A stretch of 64,000 nucleotides of DNA from Alloascoidea africana (lineage: Eukaryota; Ascomycota; Alloascoideomycetes; Alloascoideales; Alloascoideaceae): positions 186,001 through 250,000 of the forward strand of contig JAKTTT010000017.1 of assembly GCA_030581615.1 (NCBI GenBank). Direction: 5' to 3'. Below, piece after piece: positions 46,301 through 58,505 of the stretch. The translations under genes and the position numbers were made by a program. Position 1 is the stretch's first letter; every line of letters starts with the position of its first letter. Under the pieces are notes generated by a model, which worked only from the letters and a program-made list of their open reading frames with translations, was not told the origin of the DNA and did not search any database.

Positions 46301-49300
46301 GACCATTTGGTTCTTCTATAGGACTCCGTTTAACTATGCCATTGTGATTGACAATCTAAGAGCTTTAAGTAAATGAACCATTGTGTACAATCTAGAGATG
46401 TCACTTGAAAGCCTACTCAATATTAGTTCATTATTGAATTTTTATCCTTTTTTTACGCAGCTTTTTCTAATCGTTGTTTTAGCTCTTGTCAATCACCAAT
46501 GCCTTGTCAAACTAAAGGAAATGAAAGACATAAAGGTGGCTTTTTTTACAATCAACAAAAGCATATGTCATCTATTGGTATGGTCAAAAGAAAAAACACT
46601 AGCCTACACGGTTATTGTTTCAGAAAGAGGAGCGGGAATCAGGGTAGCAAACGTTTCTTTTGATTTGATTCTTTAGTTTAATAAACGATATAAACTTTCA
46701 CCTTCTTAACAGGCTACCTCATACCAGTAACAGAAAGTTACAGATCTGCTATTGAGCTTGTTACTTGAACCTCAAGAAGCTCTCAAATAACAAGAGTTCT
46801 CATATTAAAATCAGACCTGTCTGGCACATTTGTGTAAGTAAAAAATAGCAATATGTTTTTCCAAGGAGAAGCGCATTTTCAAGGCCATATACCCTATTCC
46901 TGGATCCCCACAGAAGGCAAGGAAAGTAGCATAACATTTGAAAAGTGAAAAATCATTAAAAAGTTTGCACTGTTTCAACCCCATTATATTTCTCGCCAAA
47001 GAAATTCTAATGAGAATGTTGCGAGTTGCAGCACCGTTAGCTATAGGGAATCTCCATTTTCGCCCCATAGAGTTGATCTGATGACTTCATACCAAATAAC
47101 AAAGCATACTTCAAATCAGTTTAGGTCAAGTTATTGCTGGTAGGTTAATGCTTTCTAACGTTTTCAATCTCTTTCTTCTTCTGTAAAGATTGAATTTCTT
47201 GATTCCTCTCCTTTGTCATTGTTGCTTGAGTGAGAAGCAAATTCAAAACAATCGCCAATCGTCGAAACTAGACTATTTCCGAGACATTTTGGTTCAAGCC
47301 GGGGGTAGTAAGGTATTATAATACGACAACAATAACTACCATGCTTTAACACCAGGAACGCTACTAGGATACTAACTAAACTTGATCTTTTACTCTCATA
47401 CTTGTCGACAGTCTTTAGCAAGTTAGCAGAAGTTGGAGAGAATAGGAAGGTCGCAGTGTTGTTACAACTTGCCTGAAGCAGCTAGTCCTGTCCTAGTCTG
47501 GAATTATATTCGAAAAAAAATTCACACTACAGGCATTCTTCATGATTCCACAGCCACTGTCATACTGTAATCTGCAAGCTGACCCTAGAATAAGGAAATT
47601 ATGAAATTATGAACTAATTTACCCGATTAACAGAAACAGTATGAAAGGGGTTTTTCATATGCTTTTCATGGGTAGAACGAATCGGGTTACGGACTTCTGT
47701 ACACTAGAAACATGGTCTAGTTGAATCATACATGGCGTCCGGTAGCAGGCAGATATGTGAAATCATCTTATACTAGATTCATAATTAATATATAGTGGTC
47801 GGTTTAGAAGTTGGAAGGGTTTTTCTTTTCGGCTTGGAAGGCTGCACTATAAGTATATGATAGCTCTAGAGTAACTGATCACAAACTAGTGTTTATTTCC
47901 TACAACCACAAATTTACTGTTTTGGGAGGTGCTAAACGTGCTTGCAATATCGGGAGATATCATTTTAACGAGTTTCATACAGAACCTCATACGATTAAGG
48001 TAGTTCATAAATTCTTCAAATGCCCTATTTATTTAGAAACAATGGACAATCTGTAATAACTAAAAGCAGCAAGTTCATTTTTACTCTTGTATCTTCTCCG
48101 CTCTATGCATGAAACTATACAAAGAACTAGGCATCTGATAAATAAGAGTCTTGGTACAATTCAGCTGAAATGACAAAGAAGGTAAAGAATATTAAGTCTA
48201 CCAAGATTTGGTTTTGAAGGATAGAGAATTTTATCTTATCAAACTCATTTTTCCAAACATATCTATACGCACCATTTTATGAATCCCTTCCCTTTGAACA
48301 ATCACACCAATCAAGGTCTTCAGAGTCAAAAGGTAGAAGGAGAAAGCATATGCCATACTGAAATTGATCTTTTAAAATGGAATGGCCTAATTTTTGTAAA
48401 ATAATTACTTGCCAAAGATGTTCTAAATAGAACTCTTGGAGTGCAGGAAGAAGCCTGATTTACAATTGCACCATCGAGTTGGTAAGGCATTCTTCAATAC
48501 AGCTGAGGAGGTTAACATATCCTTGGAGAAGCAGGACTATGACACCGGTTTGAGCCAGTGCCGATTATACAGCAGTGATTCAGGACCATGCCTTTAGGAA
48601 AACAAACATCCGAAGATCAAGAACCCTGTGGGATCATTCATGCTTTCAGGTACAAGGTGAGAGATTGGATAACTGGGGGGAAGATTTCAAACAGCTCAAA
48701 ACAAGAGCAATCGCCAAGACTCATGTTCTATTAGCACTTTAAAGGTAAAAGGAGTCAAGGACGAAAAATAATAGCTAGATTCGTCGTAGTTGAGTCACAC
48801 TATCATGTCTCGAATTTGAAAGATTATCATGTTCATATTATACTCGATGCTCAGGTCTGCAATCATTTGCGTTAAAACCTTCTATGATTTACCTTAAAGC
48901 GGCCAGTTAAGGCTAGTATGAAAATATTCTGGCACAAAAAGATGAACCCTGTCAATTTCTGCTTTGTTTGGGCGTAATTATGCAACCCAGCTTAAAATGA
49001 TCCTGTGCATGTTTATTTCCATATTGGACTTTTCTTCCGAATCTGGAACTGCCAAAACCGGGAAATATTAAAAATTAATATTATATTACACGGTTATGCG
49101 AATTCTTTCTCTTTTTCTTTTTTTCTTTTTTTTGTTTCTTTTCTACTGAGCTTCGTTTTCTTCTCCTTCCACCTCCTTTTATCCTAACTGTATATTGGGT
49201 GTAGGAAAGGAGACAAGAGCTTAGAGTTCTCCAAAGGCTTCAGACTGTCCAAAGGTCTCTACCGGGTTACAATCAACACACTATTGTGTCTCATTGCATC

Positions 49301-49401
49301 GCCACTTTCCCTCCAGCTTGCTGATCCCATAAAATAAGCGATAAGATCACTCAATACGACGGATTTAGTGTTCCGAAAATAGTAACCAAGGGGGTAACCT
49401 T
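40370..49401. other. 9 kb region without a recognisable gene
   Basis: The largest gene-free block here. Six-frame reading gives only short frames (at most about 115 codons) with no family motif. I see no tRNA, rRNA, terminal repeats or transposon parts, and found no long internal direct or inverted repeat by eye. Composition is AT-rich and even, with fewer long poly(A/T) runs than ordinary gaps. Candidate explanations: a regional centromere, long non-coding transcription, or old decayed sequence. Confidence 0.5.
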
Positions 49402-52400
49402 ATGGGGGGTTGGAAATGGCAAATGCCTCGCAGTACAGCAAACCCAATCCCGGAGATGGCAACAGTGTATGTCGCATTCGGTTTTTTGCCCTTTGTGCCA
49501 AACAATGCAACTGAAATAAGAATCCTGCTGATAATGACATTTGCTTCTTTTTTTTTCTAGAGAAATGCAAAGCAACAAGTACACAATATTTGAATTCCCT
49601 TTGCCTTTAGATAAAGCAGCATTGGAGACCGAAAATGAATTCCGTTTACCCCAGAACATACATACTTCAGGCTCTAAAGATTATAAGTGCTTGAGATGGC
49701 GGTCCCTTAGACGAAGTAGGTATTTGCACCACATAGAGTAAACGTGCTCCTCTTCTAACTTTGACCCACAGACATTTATCTCTCTCATATCTCACACCCC
49801 AGTAAACCAAAACATGGAGAAAGATTGACTTGTTGTTGCAAAGAACATTGTGGAGACATGTGCTTGAATCGGTAAGTGGGCGGCAGCTGTACACTGCAAA
49901 TCTTCCTCCTATCAACCCAATTCCTTCTAACTGCCAAAGATGAAAAAGAATGAGCCGGTATGAATGCGACGAGTACAATTGTCCAAGGGGAAAAGAGAAT
50001 TGTGGGAATAGGGCCTTTCAAACGCTTTTGGGATGTTTAAGCGTAGACAAACACTCATCTTCAGAATTCGAAGTGTTTTGGGTAAGCACATTTATACCAA
50101 TATTTGGCTTCCAAGATTGTTGTTACTAAACTTGGAAATAGACAGGAAATAGAGGCTACGGGCTACGAGCGTTGAAAAAATACTCTCCTGGGAGTCTAAT
50201 CATTGAATATACAGGAGAAGTAATTTCTGAAGCTCAAATGGAATCTCGCTTAAACGAGAAAGACAGCGAGTCTAAGGTAGTAGAAGAGTTTCCCTTCAAA
50301 GTTGATGAGAATCCAGACTAACTGTGTTGAGCAGAATTGTTACTTTATGAGCATTAAAAAGGGATATGTGATTGACAGTGAGAATAGAGGGTCGTTTGCG
50401 AGGTTTGTGAATCATTCCTGTGAGCCCAACTCAGAAATGCAGAAATGGATAGTCAAGGGTCAACCCAGAGTTGGATTATTTGCAGGCACTAACGGTGTTG
50501 GAATTGGGGAAGAAATAACTTTTAATTATATGTTTTCCTGGTTCGAAGGTTCCCAACCACAAATATGTCTGTGTGGATCACCGCGTTGTAAAGGGTTCAT
50601 TGGTAGTATGTCAGCAAGGTCAAATGCCACTGAGCAGAAAGCACACTCGATTAGACATAAAGAACGGATGCCTGTAAATGATTCAAAAAGACAGCAATCC
50701 GCAGAATTGACGACTTTCAGCAAATCTGATACCAGTGAAACTCGACTGTCACCTGTGCAACCTGTCTGTTCCAAAAAGAGGCCCGAACTCCGTTCAACAA
50801 GAAAGAGAAAAACTGAGCATTTTACAGAATCAAACCTTTCACTTTCGAGTTTCAAGTCACATGCAATTTCAAACAAAGTGGTAACAGTGAATAAACACCG
50901 TCCAATTGTACCCAGTTCTTTAAAAATCATGCATAGTTCCGATATAGAAGAAAACGGAAAGAATTCTTCAAGTTATACAACTGCCCAAAATTCAAATTCA
51001 CCACGTCAATTGAGAAACCAAGTCGCAAGAAAATCGGTCTTCCCCTCAGAATTGAAAGGCACTAGCCAAACAACTTCACATTTTAACAAAAAAAGTCGGC
51101 AGAAATCGCTATCAGTAACGATACGGCTCGACCCAACGGTACTTTGTTCTTTTCAGGAGCCAAAACAGGTTGAAAAGGAGAATTTCCATGAAGATACGAG
51201 TTCAGTAGTAGCAAGAAATTCAATACTCTCTCGTTGTATTCTTAATCACCGATCTCCTGAATTCGATGTTCATACACATTTCCCTAACGAAGTTCAACAA
51301 GAAAAGATATGTGAGAATCCGAAACAGCGGCGCTCTTTACCAATTAAAACAAAACATCCTGCCAAAAACTTGGCATTTTCAGATGGAACTGAGAACATCA
51401 CTACAAGTAACAATGTGGTTGGTTCTGAAACGCAATCCGAAGAACCAATTTTGGCGCCACAGTTTTCAAGAGCAATTGAGGCCCCGAGTCCTAATTTATA
51501 TTCAATTGGGATGGATCAAAATAAACCAATGGAACTTACAAAAAGTTTACAAGACACAACCAAAGGTTTTTTCAGTTTAAGCGACGTGAAAGTGGTGAAC
51601 GATATGTATGACAGTGATGACAGCTTCACCACAGATGATGAAGATGAAGGCGCTCGATTATTTGCAATTGATTCAATTCATGACAACAAGAAGAGTATGA
51701 GTAATAACGATAAAAATGATGGTTCAGCAAACACAAACAACAATAGCACAAGCGATAGAAAAATTTCCAATTTTGATATGGAGACTCTACCACACAAAAC
51801 TTTCCCCAGTATATTATTTGAACAGGCAAAAGCTATACCCACGAACCTAAATAATTTTACAACTACAACATTAATTAAAAATTCAACGAGTGAAAATACC
51901 AATACGAATCCCAAGTTAATCCCATTTTCCAAATCCCCAGATACCAGCAAAACCAAAAGTGGGTTAAAATTGCCTAAAGATGGCCCTCAAACCCTTCAAA
52001 ATGACAAATGTGCAAGTCCTGTAACCAATTCAATTAAAATCTCAAGTTTGCTAAATAGCGAGCCAGGAGAAGGAGATGGCCACAAATTTGCTGGCAATAG
52101 AGAAAGCCCACCTATTAGCAACACAATCAAAAATCCCAAAGTTACTGAAAAATCACAGAATCGAAAAGATGCAAAGAAGCCTGAATCTTCTGATAATCAA
52201 ACACCCATTACTGGAGTTTTCGACTCAGCATTGGGATTTTCCAAAATTGTTCGAAGGGGAAGACCAGCAAAAGCCACTCAAATTCCTTTAAAAGATATAA
52301 AGCACATGTATGTTCCGAAAGTTGGAGGACAGGCCAAATTCGTGAGCATGTATTCAAATGTGAATGGTATTATTGAGACACTTGATGAACAAAACAGGAA

Positions 52401-52458
52401 TAAGCCGAAAGATTATATATTTGTAAACACAATGACATCCGAGTTTTACCCGCATTGA
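49402..52458 (+). CDS. Ash1-type SET-domain histone methyltransferase
   Basis: Likely H3K36 methyltransferase of the ASH1/NSD class. Six exons: 49402-49466, 49561-49715, 49772-49871, 49949-50081, 50142-50276 and 50335-52458; 903 aa with all phases consistent. Introns are 56-94 bp, several with CTAAC branch points. AWS domain: CCCKEHCGDMCLNRMSRYEC then CGNRAFQ. SET: TGNRGYGLRALKKYSPGSLI, IEYTGEVISEAQ, then RFVNHSCEPNSEMQKW; the EMQKW wording is typical of Ash1. Post-SET: CLCGSPRCKGFIG. A roughly 600-residue Ser/Asn/Lys tail ends with an AT-hook-like RRGRPAK near residue 835. Exon 1 is the least certain; it was chosen because its phase and GTATGT donor fit. Filamentous fungi have ASH1; S. cerevisiae does not, to my knowledge. 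Confidence 0.85.
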
Positions 52459-55400
52459 AAACAATCAAGTTTTTAGGTTTTTAATTTTTGTTTGTTTTTT
52501 TGTTTGGTGTCAGATAGCTGGACATCTATTTGTAAATCAGTTCTAGAGATAATGAAAGCTTGTCTAGATATTTACTTGTAAAATAAAAATAAAGATCGCA
52601 TGGGGGGAGGAAAGTCAATACAATAAAATGGTGCTTTATTGTTAATAGTTTGGCAAGTTTTTGTGGTTTTATCACAATTAAGGGATTTTGTGTTGTGGAT
52701 TGTCACATTTACCCCCCCTTTTTTGTGTCTCTGGTATCAGAGACCGGGCAAAAAAAAAATTCATTTATCACTGGATACATTGCCAGAATTTGTTACATTT
52801 TATTAAAACTAGATTACATTTGGATCTATTCTAGATCTAATGCACAAGTATTTCTTTTTTACTTGTATTGTGTCGTCAAAGGTGTAAACTTGAAAGAACT
52901 TGAAAGAACTTGAAAGAGAACTATTACACGTAACTCTCTCCATGAGACTCAAAGAATGAGCTCCAATTGTGAGTTCAAGAAATTGCTCTGTTTTTATTGT
53001 TTTTTCTAATCTTCTGAAGACTTCCCAAACTTTAAAGAATAAATCCAATTCTTTGCAATAAAAAGAATTGTATCAAATGGGTATGGTCAATAATTATTGA
53101 TACAACAGAATGGGCACGCATGAGGAGGGATAAAGGATTTGTTGATAAAAGATCAAAGTTTTTTACAACTGTGGTCAACAACAATCTTGTTATAATCCAC
53201 TTTACGGGATTTTAAACATTTATCAAAGCGGTTTATAAAGACAGCAAATCCCATTTCTATTCTTTTTTTGTCTGTTTTTTTGCGTTGGGTAAAAGAGCGC
53301 ATATGCCGCGAGGAGTGGTCGGGTCCAAACAAGAACGGAGCACTCTCTACAACTCTGTCCAACCTTCTTTTCTTTAAATTTATATATCTCAGGTTGAATT
53401 TAATGCAATTTCGAGTGATAATTGTCGATTGATTGTTCTCCAGACTATTAAAAGAGACAGCAAATCATCAATATTCAATTAGAAAATGCTAAAGCATCTT
53501 GTGTTCAAGTTATAGCAGAGGCTTATTATTACTCTACACACCTTACCCCACCTTGATTTTCGTTCTTATTCTTCTACATATCACTTCTAATATATACTAA
53601 AAAGACTTCAACAAAAGTTGAATATATCAGAGCCAAAGACAGCACTGAATCCAAATCTATTCCGTTTGATTCAAGGTTTTTAATACAAGAAAACATCGAG
53701 TAGTTCCCGAAAAGTAACAACAACATGTTAGGATCTGATACATTTTTTCTCAGATTCAAGACAAACAAAACCCAGTGAATCCTATACACCCGTTTATTAC
53801 TATCCACTGAAATATATTAGAAAAAGGTTTTGGGCGTGAGTTTGGGTCAAAATATTTTAAGAAAATCATGAACGAATAGGGAATCAAAGATTAATCTTGA
53901 TCTGACAATCTTACAACCGAATCCTGAATATGAAAAAATAGGATTGAGAAACATGCGAAGGGCGTCAAGGAAGATTGTTAAGACTCCGGAATGGATGATA
54001 ACGGAAACAAAAACAATAACTAGTTATCTAGTCATTTTTTAAAAAAAGAAAAATCTTCGGACTTGTTCGGTCAATCGAAATGCACCAAGAGACAGAATGA
54101 ATGAAAGTTATGCTGGCATAGATACTTAGTAGAAGAGAATATTCTAGTAAAAGTTTCGCGCCCCAGATCTAGCACAATGTTTATATTCCCACAGATTCTC
54201 TGATGTTTGGGATATAACCATTTGCTCGCACCAACAAGCCCTGGTAATTGGTACGCAGAGTGCACTCGGTCCAATTTACTAAGTGTAAACCGACAATACT
54301 ACTAATCTTTATTGGATTTAGGACTTTGATATCATGTTACTGGGATATCAAAGAGCAAATATTCAAAGGTTTTAATTATTGGAATAACACAAGGAGGTCA
54401 GCTCTTGGTTTCCATTGTCACCAAACACCACAGCAACAGTTCTCCATTATATATCTACCCTTAAAAAAATCAGAATGTTTTATTATTCGAACAGCGAATC
54501 AACACTAATTTATACCGATATACTGCTTATTGAATAGATTTTCTAAAATAATTGAATAGTGTCTGTTTTATTTATGGGGTGTCCTTCCATCCTGAATCTT
54601 AAAAACAAACTATTTTTTCAAGGCAAATTGGAAACTTTACAAGCGCCAAAAAAAAGGCTTATAAGACATAATAAATACGATCAAAAAAAAGAAAAAAAAG
54701 TTTTTACTTTAGAAACCGATCCAATAGACGTTGATTAGCAGGGAGTTCAGAAAAAGCGGCAATCTAGAAGTTGTTTTTTCAAGACGTGTGCGTGCTATAG
54801 TAACTATTCGGAGATGTGTGCTATTACTACTTGTGGAAAATCAGAATTAGGATATGTAACTGTAGTAAAGTTGTAGAAATAACTGGAAAATTTAGATGAG
54901 ATCAATTTTCAAAATAGTATTGCTTTTCTCATCATCTAGTTTTTTGTCTTATATAAATGTTGAATGAAAGTGTTGTGGGAAATGCGGCCTTCTTGTTCAC
55001 TCACATGTGACACACACGGTTTAACAACAAACAAAAACAAACAAAAACAAAAAAAAAACAGCCATTTCTGAGCACGCCCTTCTGAATAACACAACTAGCT
55101 AGTTATACATTCCGAAAGATATTCAACTTGTTTTACACCTCCTATTCAATAATGAATGTTTTTTTTAAAAAGGCAAGAAGAATAGCAACAGAAGCTTTTG
55201 AAAGAAAGGCGATTGAACAAAGATTCTGGGGGGTTAATGTACTGATTTGCTTGCGGCGTGTTTCTTAACCAAACTTTTGGTTGGATAGCTCTTTAATGAA
55301 TTTTGGGAACAATACAATACAAGATCAAGGACCAGAGAATAATTAGGCCAACGGGAATAATGAAAAGGAAGGGGAAGGATGTGCAGGTACAAATTGTACT

Positions 55401-55705
55401 TGAGTATACCCAGAGCCATGAACACATATGATATTCATCAATCAAGAGGTTCCAACATAAGCCAAAAAAAAACAAACAGATCTGTTTATGCTTTTTTTAC
55501 AATGCAGCTCAAATCTTTATTTAGCGTTACCACAACTTTATTTTAAAATTTTGGTTCGTTCTTTAAATGGATCAAAGTTACAAATCTATGCATTAAAACG
55601 AACTAACAATACAACTCTATGTTGAGAGTGTGGAGTGAAGTGGGCAAAAACACAAACAAAGTTGATGTTGATGAACACAACAGAAAGCAAATTCATGAAA
55701 ATCAA
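52459..55705. other. 3.2 kb intergenic region
   Basis: Between the Ash1-like stop (plus) and the stop of a hypothetical minus-strand gene. AT-rich with many poly(A/T) runs and a short 10-bp repeat. Minus-strand frames at 55234-55475 translate to a hydrophobic stretch (VGLIILWSLILYCIV) but are too short to call. Confidence 0.5.
52887..52916 (+). repeat. 3 x 10-bp repeat AACTTGAAAG
   Basis: Three perfect tandem copies downstream of the Ash1-like gene. Confidence 0.85.
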
Positions 55706-56305
55706 CTAATGATGACGATGATGATTTTTATTGTGTATCATTTTGATCACTTGTTTCAAAACCATTTTTTTCTCTCTTTCATCTCGATTCATTTCAATTC
55801 CATCTTTTCTTTTCCTCTGTGTTTGTGGAAAACTGGTCCAATTTTTGTGTTTAACACAACGTCTTGGATTACAAACATAATTTATTGTAATTGGGATTGA
55901 ACAACAGGCAAGTACAATCCAGGCTGTTGTCAATGGAATCAAATTTAGCATTGCAAATGTAAACATCAAAACCACGATGAAGTTGAGCAATTGAATTGGG
56001 CCATCATGATTTCGTAAAAACCTAAATATTTTATTTTGGCGAATTGTTTGAATCAGTTTGATACAAAATTGATATAGATTAGATGGTAAGATTTGTTTCA
56101 TCAACAAACTGAATTGATCAAATTGTGTATTTTCAAATCGTTTATCACGTTTGAGATCTTTTTCAAGTTTTTGAAAACAACGGATCAAATCCCTTTTCAT
56201 TTTTGAAGATTCAAAAGTGTATTCATAATTTTGTATTTGAATAAGAATATCGAGAAGTTGGTTTTGTGATTTATCGCCAGTGGCAGTAGTGGTTTTGAAT
56301 ATCAT
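55706..56305 (-). CDS. Hypothetical protein with a hydrophobic hairpin
   Basis: 199 aa, not recognised. A charged N-terminal half (QKLEKDLKRDKRFENTQFDQ) looks helical. Two adjacent hydrophobic segments follow near residues 105-145 (LLNFIVVLMFTFAMLNLIPL, TAWIVLACCSIPITINYVC), then a basic tail rich in Lys/Arg/His ending in a His run. The close pair of long hydrophobic segments resembles an ER hairpin as in reticulon-like or Pex30-type proteins, but no motif proves this. The ATG is preceded by an AT-rich leader. The frame is well above chance length for its base composition. Confidence 0.6.
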   Translation of the reverse strand: MIFKTTTATGDKSQNQLLDILIQIQNYEYTFESSKMKRDLIRCFQKLEKDLKRDKRFENTQFDQFSLLMKQILPSNLYQFCIKLIQTIRQNKIFRFLRNHDGPIQLLNFIVVLMFTFAMLNLIPLTTAWIVLACCSIPITINYVCNPRRCVKHKNWTSFPQTQRKRKDGIEMNRDEREKKMVLKQVIKMIHNKNHHRHH

Positions 56306-56687
56306 CTTGTTTGTTTATCTTAATTATTATTTTATTAACTTTTTTCCAAAGAATTAGTTCACAAGAAAGCTAAGCTATGATGAATATATATTTGTTTTTT
56401 TTTTTATATAGCAAAGAAAAGGTGGAGGAGATGAAGATGTTTTTTTTTGTTTTTCTTGGAAGTTAGATCCAAACAACCACAAAAAGGGGACATAAACAAG
56501 TGGAGGAGGGATTAGAAACATTAAGGTTCGGATACAAGAGCACGCGATTCATTAATCAAAAAAAGAGGAAGAAACCCATGAGGACTGATGAAAGGGTATA
56601 ATACCAAACAATAAGGGGGACATAAACGGGCTGATGCTAATGTACCGATCCAGCAGAAAGTCGTAATGAAGGAGAGGTTGAAATTAT
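56306..56687. other. Intergenic gap between two minus-strand genes
   Basis: About 380 bp: promoter side of the hypothetical membrane protein and 3' flank of RIM9, with poly(T) tracts. No gene seen. Confidence 0.6.
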
Positions 56688-58355
56688 TTATCTGGGACCA
56701 CCATTAGAACCAATGCGTCTTGGACCACGAGGACCAGAGGTTCTAGGAATTGCAAAATCAGGGTTTGAGTTGAGCAAAGCCTGGTGATTCATCGGTGAAT
56801 TTCTATGTTGCTGTGCGGCGGCTGGGTTATAGTTTTCTTGTGGTCGCGGACCCAGTCTTGAGGAATTTGAATTTGAATTTGAATTGTTTGAGTATGAACG
56901 ATGGGCCGTGCTGCCACTGGAAGAGCTCGTGGAGTAGGAGATCCGATTGGGGGGTCTTTCTCCCGGAACAGGACTCGATCGCACGTAATTGAGGTGATTT
57001 GCATTTGAGTTTGCGTATCTGGGGCTCATTGGACGTGGAGAATCGTCTTGAATCACCTCGTCTGCGAGCCTCTGGAGCTGGGGCTTCAACGGGACCTCGA
57101 CCTCAGTGTTAGCGCCCGTTGGAGGTTGAGGTTGAGTCTGTGCCCTGTCCTGGTTATAGTTATGGTTATAGTTATGGTTATGGTTATGGTTATAGATATA
57201 ACCGGGCCCTGGCCCTGGCCCTGGACCTGGACCTGGACCTGGACTTGGTCCCGTACCTGGCACCCTGCCTGGACGCTGGGGCAGAGTTGCAAACGAGTGA
57301 GGCGGCATTGCGGCCATCCGGGCTGGTTGGACTCCGGGAGCCAGCACTGGAGGAAGGGCCGGGGTGATTTGGTCGGGGGCCGGGGGTCGAGGGACCGGTT
57401 TGGCCTGGGGCCTTGGCTTTGCGATGGCCGGCGGATAGTGGACCTGGGGCGTGTTTGTGCGGTCCGTGGTGATCGTCATGGCATCGTACGAGCGGTGGTT
57501 TGCGAGCTGCTGCTCGTTCTGGTTCTGCTGGTTCTGTTGGTTCTGGTGATACTGGCTCGCGGGCAGCCGGGGCAGCGTCGTGAAGGTGGCCAGCGGGCCC
57601 TTGGGCTTGGAGTCGTAGGCCTGGTCCAACACCCCCAGGTTCTTGGAGCTGAGCTCCAGCACGGGCGGCGCCAGGTTCAGGTCCAGCCGGATGTCGTCGA
57701 CCTCGCGGATCGCAAGCCTCGCGGCCGCGGCCGCGGCCAGGGCGAGCAGACTCGCGACCACGGCGCCGAGGACGAGCCACGAGCCAAAGGCCAGATGGGG
57801 CAGAAACAGCAGCGTGTCGGCCACAAAGGCGAGCACTGCCAGAGCGGCCGCGGCCAGCCCCAGCGTCAGCAGCCAGTTGAGCACGCGGCGGCGGGCCGGG
57901 GCAGACGAGCCGTCGTCGTAGTTGTCGACGGCAGGCTCGCCGTACTCGTCCTTGCCGTCCACGCTGGAGGAGCGGTTGCGGCTTCTTCGACTTTTCAGGC
58001 TGCTGACGACGAGTGCGGCGGCCGAGGCCACGAACAGCACCAGACTGAGTCCCGCGGCCAGGGGGTGCACGATCAGCAGCTTCGCGACCCTGGAGCGGGC
58101 CGTGTAGGACAGGCTCCAGCGACCCTGGTCGTTTTGCACGTCCGCGGCACGGTACACGGCCTGGGCGGACGAACAGAGTCTTCTTGAGTTTGAGTTCGAG
58201 CTACAATAGCCAAACACGCCGTAGTCCACGGCGCCCAGCGAGGCGAGCCGGAACGGCCTGACGACAGGCACCGAGATCGTCGCCACGAGCAGTAGCCCCA
58301 TGGCCACGAACGAGAGCACGCACACGGCAGCCAGCCAGAGCCTGTGGTGTGCCAT
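56688..58355 (-). CDS. RIM9: Rim9/PalI-type membrane sensor of the alkaline pH pathway
   Basis: Four-span plasma-membrane protein of the SUR7/PalI family that assists Rim21/PalH in ambient-pH signalling to Rim101/PacC. 555 aa. TM1 is at about residues 7-29 (LSFVAMGLLLVATISVPVV). A loop with the paired-cysteine GYC...C motif follows, then TM2 at about 95-117, TM3 at 158-182 and TM4 at 188-212. The remaining 340 residues are a cytosolic Pro/Gln/Asn/Ser tail with a PG-repeat and an HN/YN-repeat from microsatellites at 57152-57249. The membrane part is very GC-rich, the tail less so. Family length is variable because of the tail. Divergent from RidA, about 150 bp apart. Confidence 0.82.
   Translation of the reverse strand: MAHHRLWLAAVCVLSFVAMGLLLVATISVPVVRPFRLASLGAVDYGVFGYCSSNSNSRRLCSSAQAVYRAADVQNDQGRWSLSYTARSRVAKLLIVHPLAAGLSLVLFVASAAALVVSSLKSRRSRNRSSSVDGKDEYGEPAVDNYDDGSSAPARRRVLNWLLTLGLAAAALAVLAFVADTLLFLPHLAFGSWLVLGAVVASLLALAAAAAARLAIREVDDIRLDLNLAPPVLELSSKNLGVLDQAYDSKPKGPLATFTTLPRLPASQYHQNQQNQQNQNEQQLANHRSYDAMTITTDRTNTPQVHYPPAIAKPRPQAKPVPRPPAPDQITPALPPVLAPGVQPARMAAMPPHSFATLPQRPGRVPGTGPSPGPGPGPGPGPGPGYIYNHNHNHNYNHNYNQDRAQTQPQPPTGANTEVEVPLKPQLQRLADEVIQDDSPRPMSPRYANSNANHLNYVRSSPVPGERPPNRISYSTSSSSGSTAHRSYSNNSNSNSNSSRLGPRPQENYNPAAAQQHRNSPMNHQALLNSNPDFAIPRTSGPRGPRRIGSNGGPR
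57152..57249 (+). repeat. GGTTAT and GGCCCT/GGACCT hexamer repeats in the RIM9 tail
   Basis: Two adjoining hexamer arrays, about 57152-57198 (TTATGG type) and 57203-57249 (CCTGGC/CCTGGA type). On the coding strand they specify His/Tyr-Asn and Pro-Gly repeats. Confidence 0.85.
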
Positions 58356-58505
58356 GCCTACGGAAACGAGAGAAAACGAGGGCTATTGTTGGAATTGCAC
58401 AGGGGGCTTTCCAGGAGTTTTGCAGCCCTATTGTTCTGCAAGAGAGAGAGGGGGGTTACCCGGAGCGTGTTTTGATGCTGATCCCCCAAAATCCAGTCAC
58501 AATTG

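Noticed and set aside
55234-55475. Small hydrophobic minus-strand frames
   Set aside because: Two overlapping frames under 65 codons in T-rich DNA, no match to known small membrane proteins; kept only as a note.
57048-58187. 379-codon plus-strand frame opposite RIM9
   Set aside because: Antisense shadow in GC-rich codons; low-complexity composition, and the minus strand has the four-span PalI protein.
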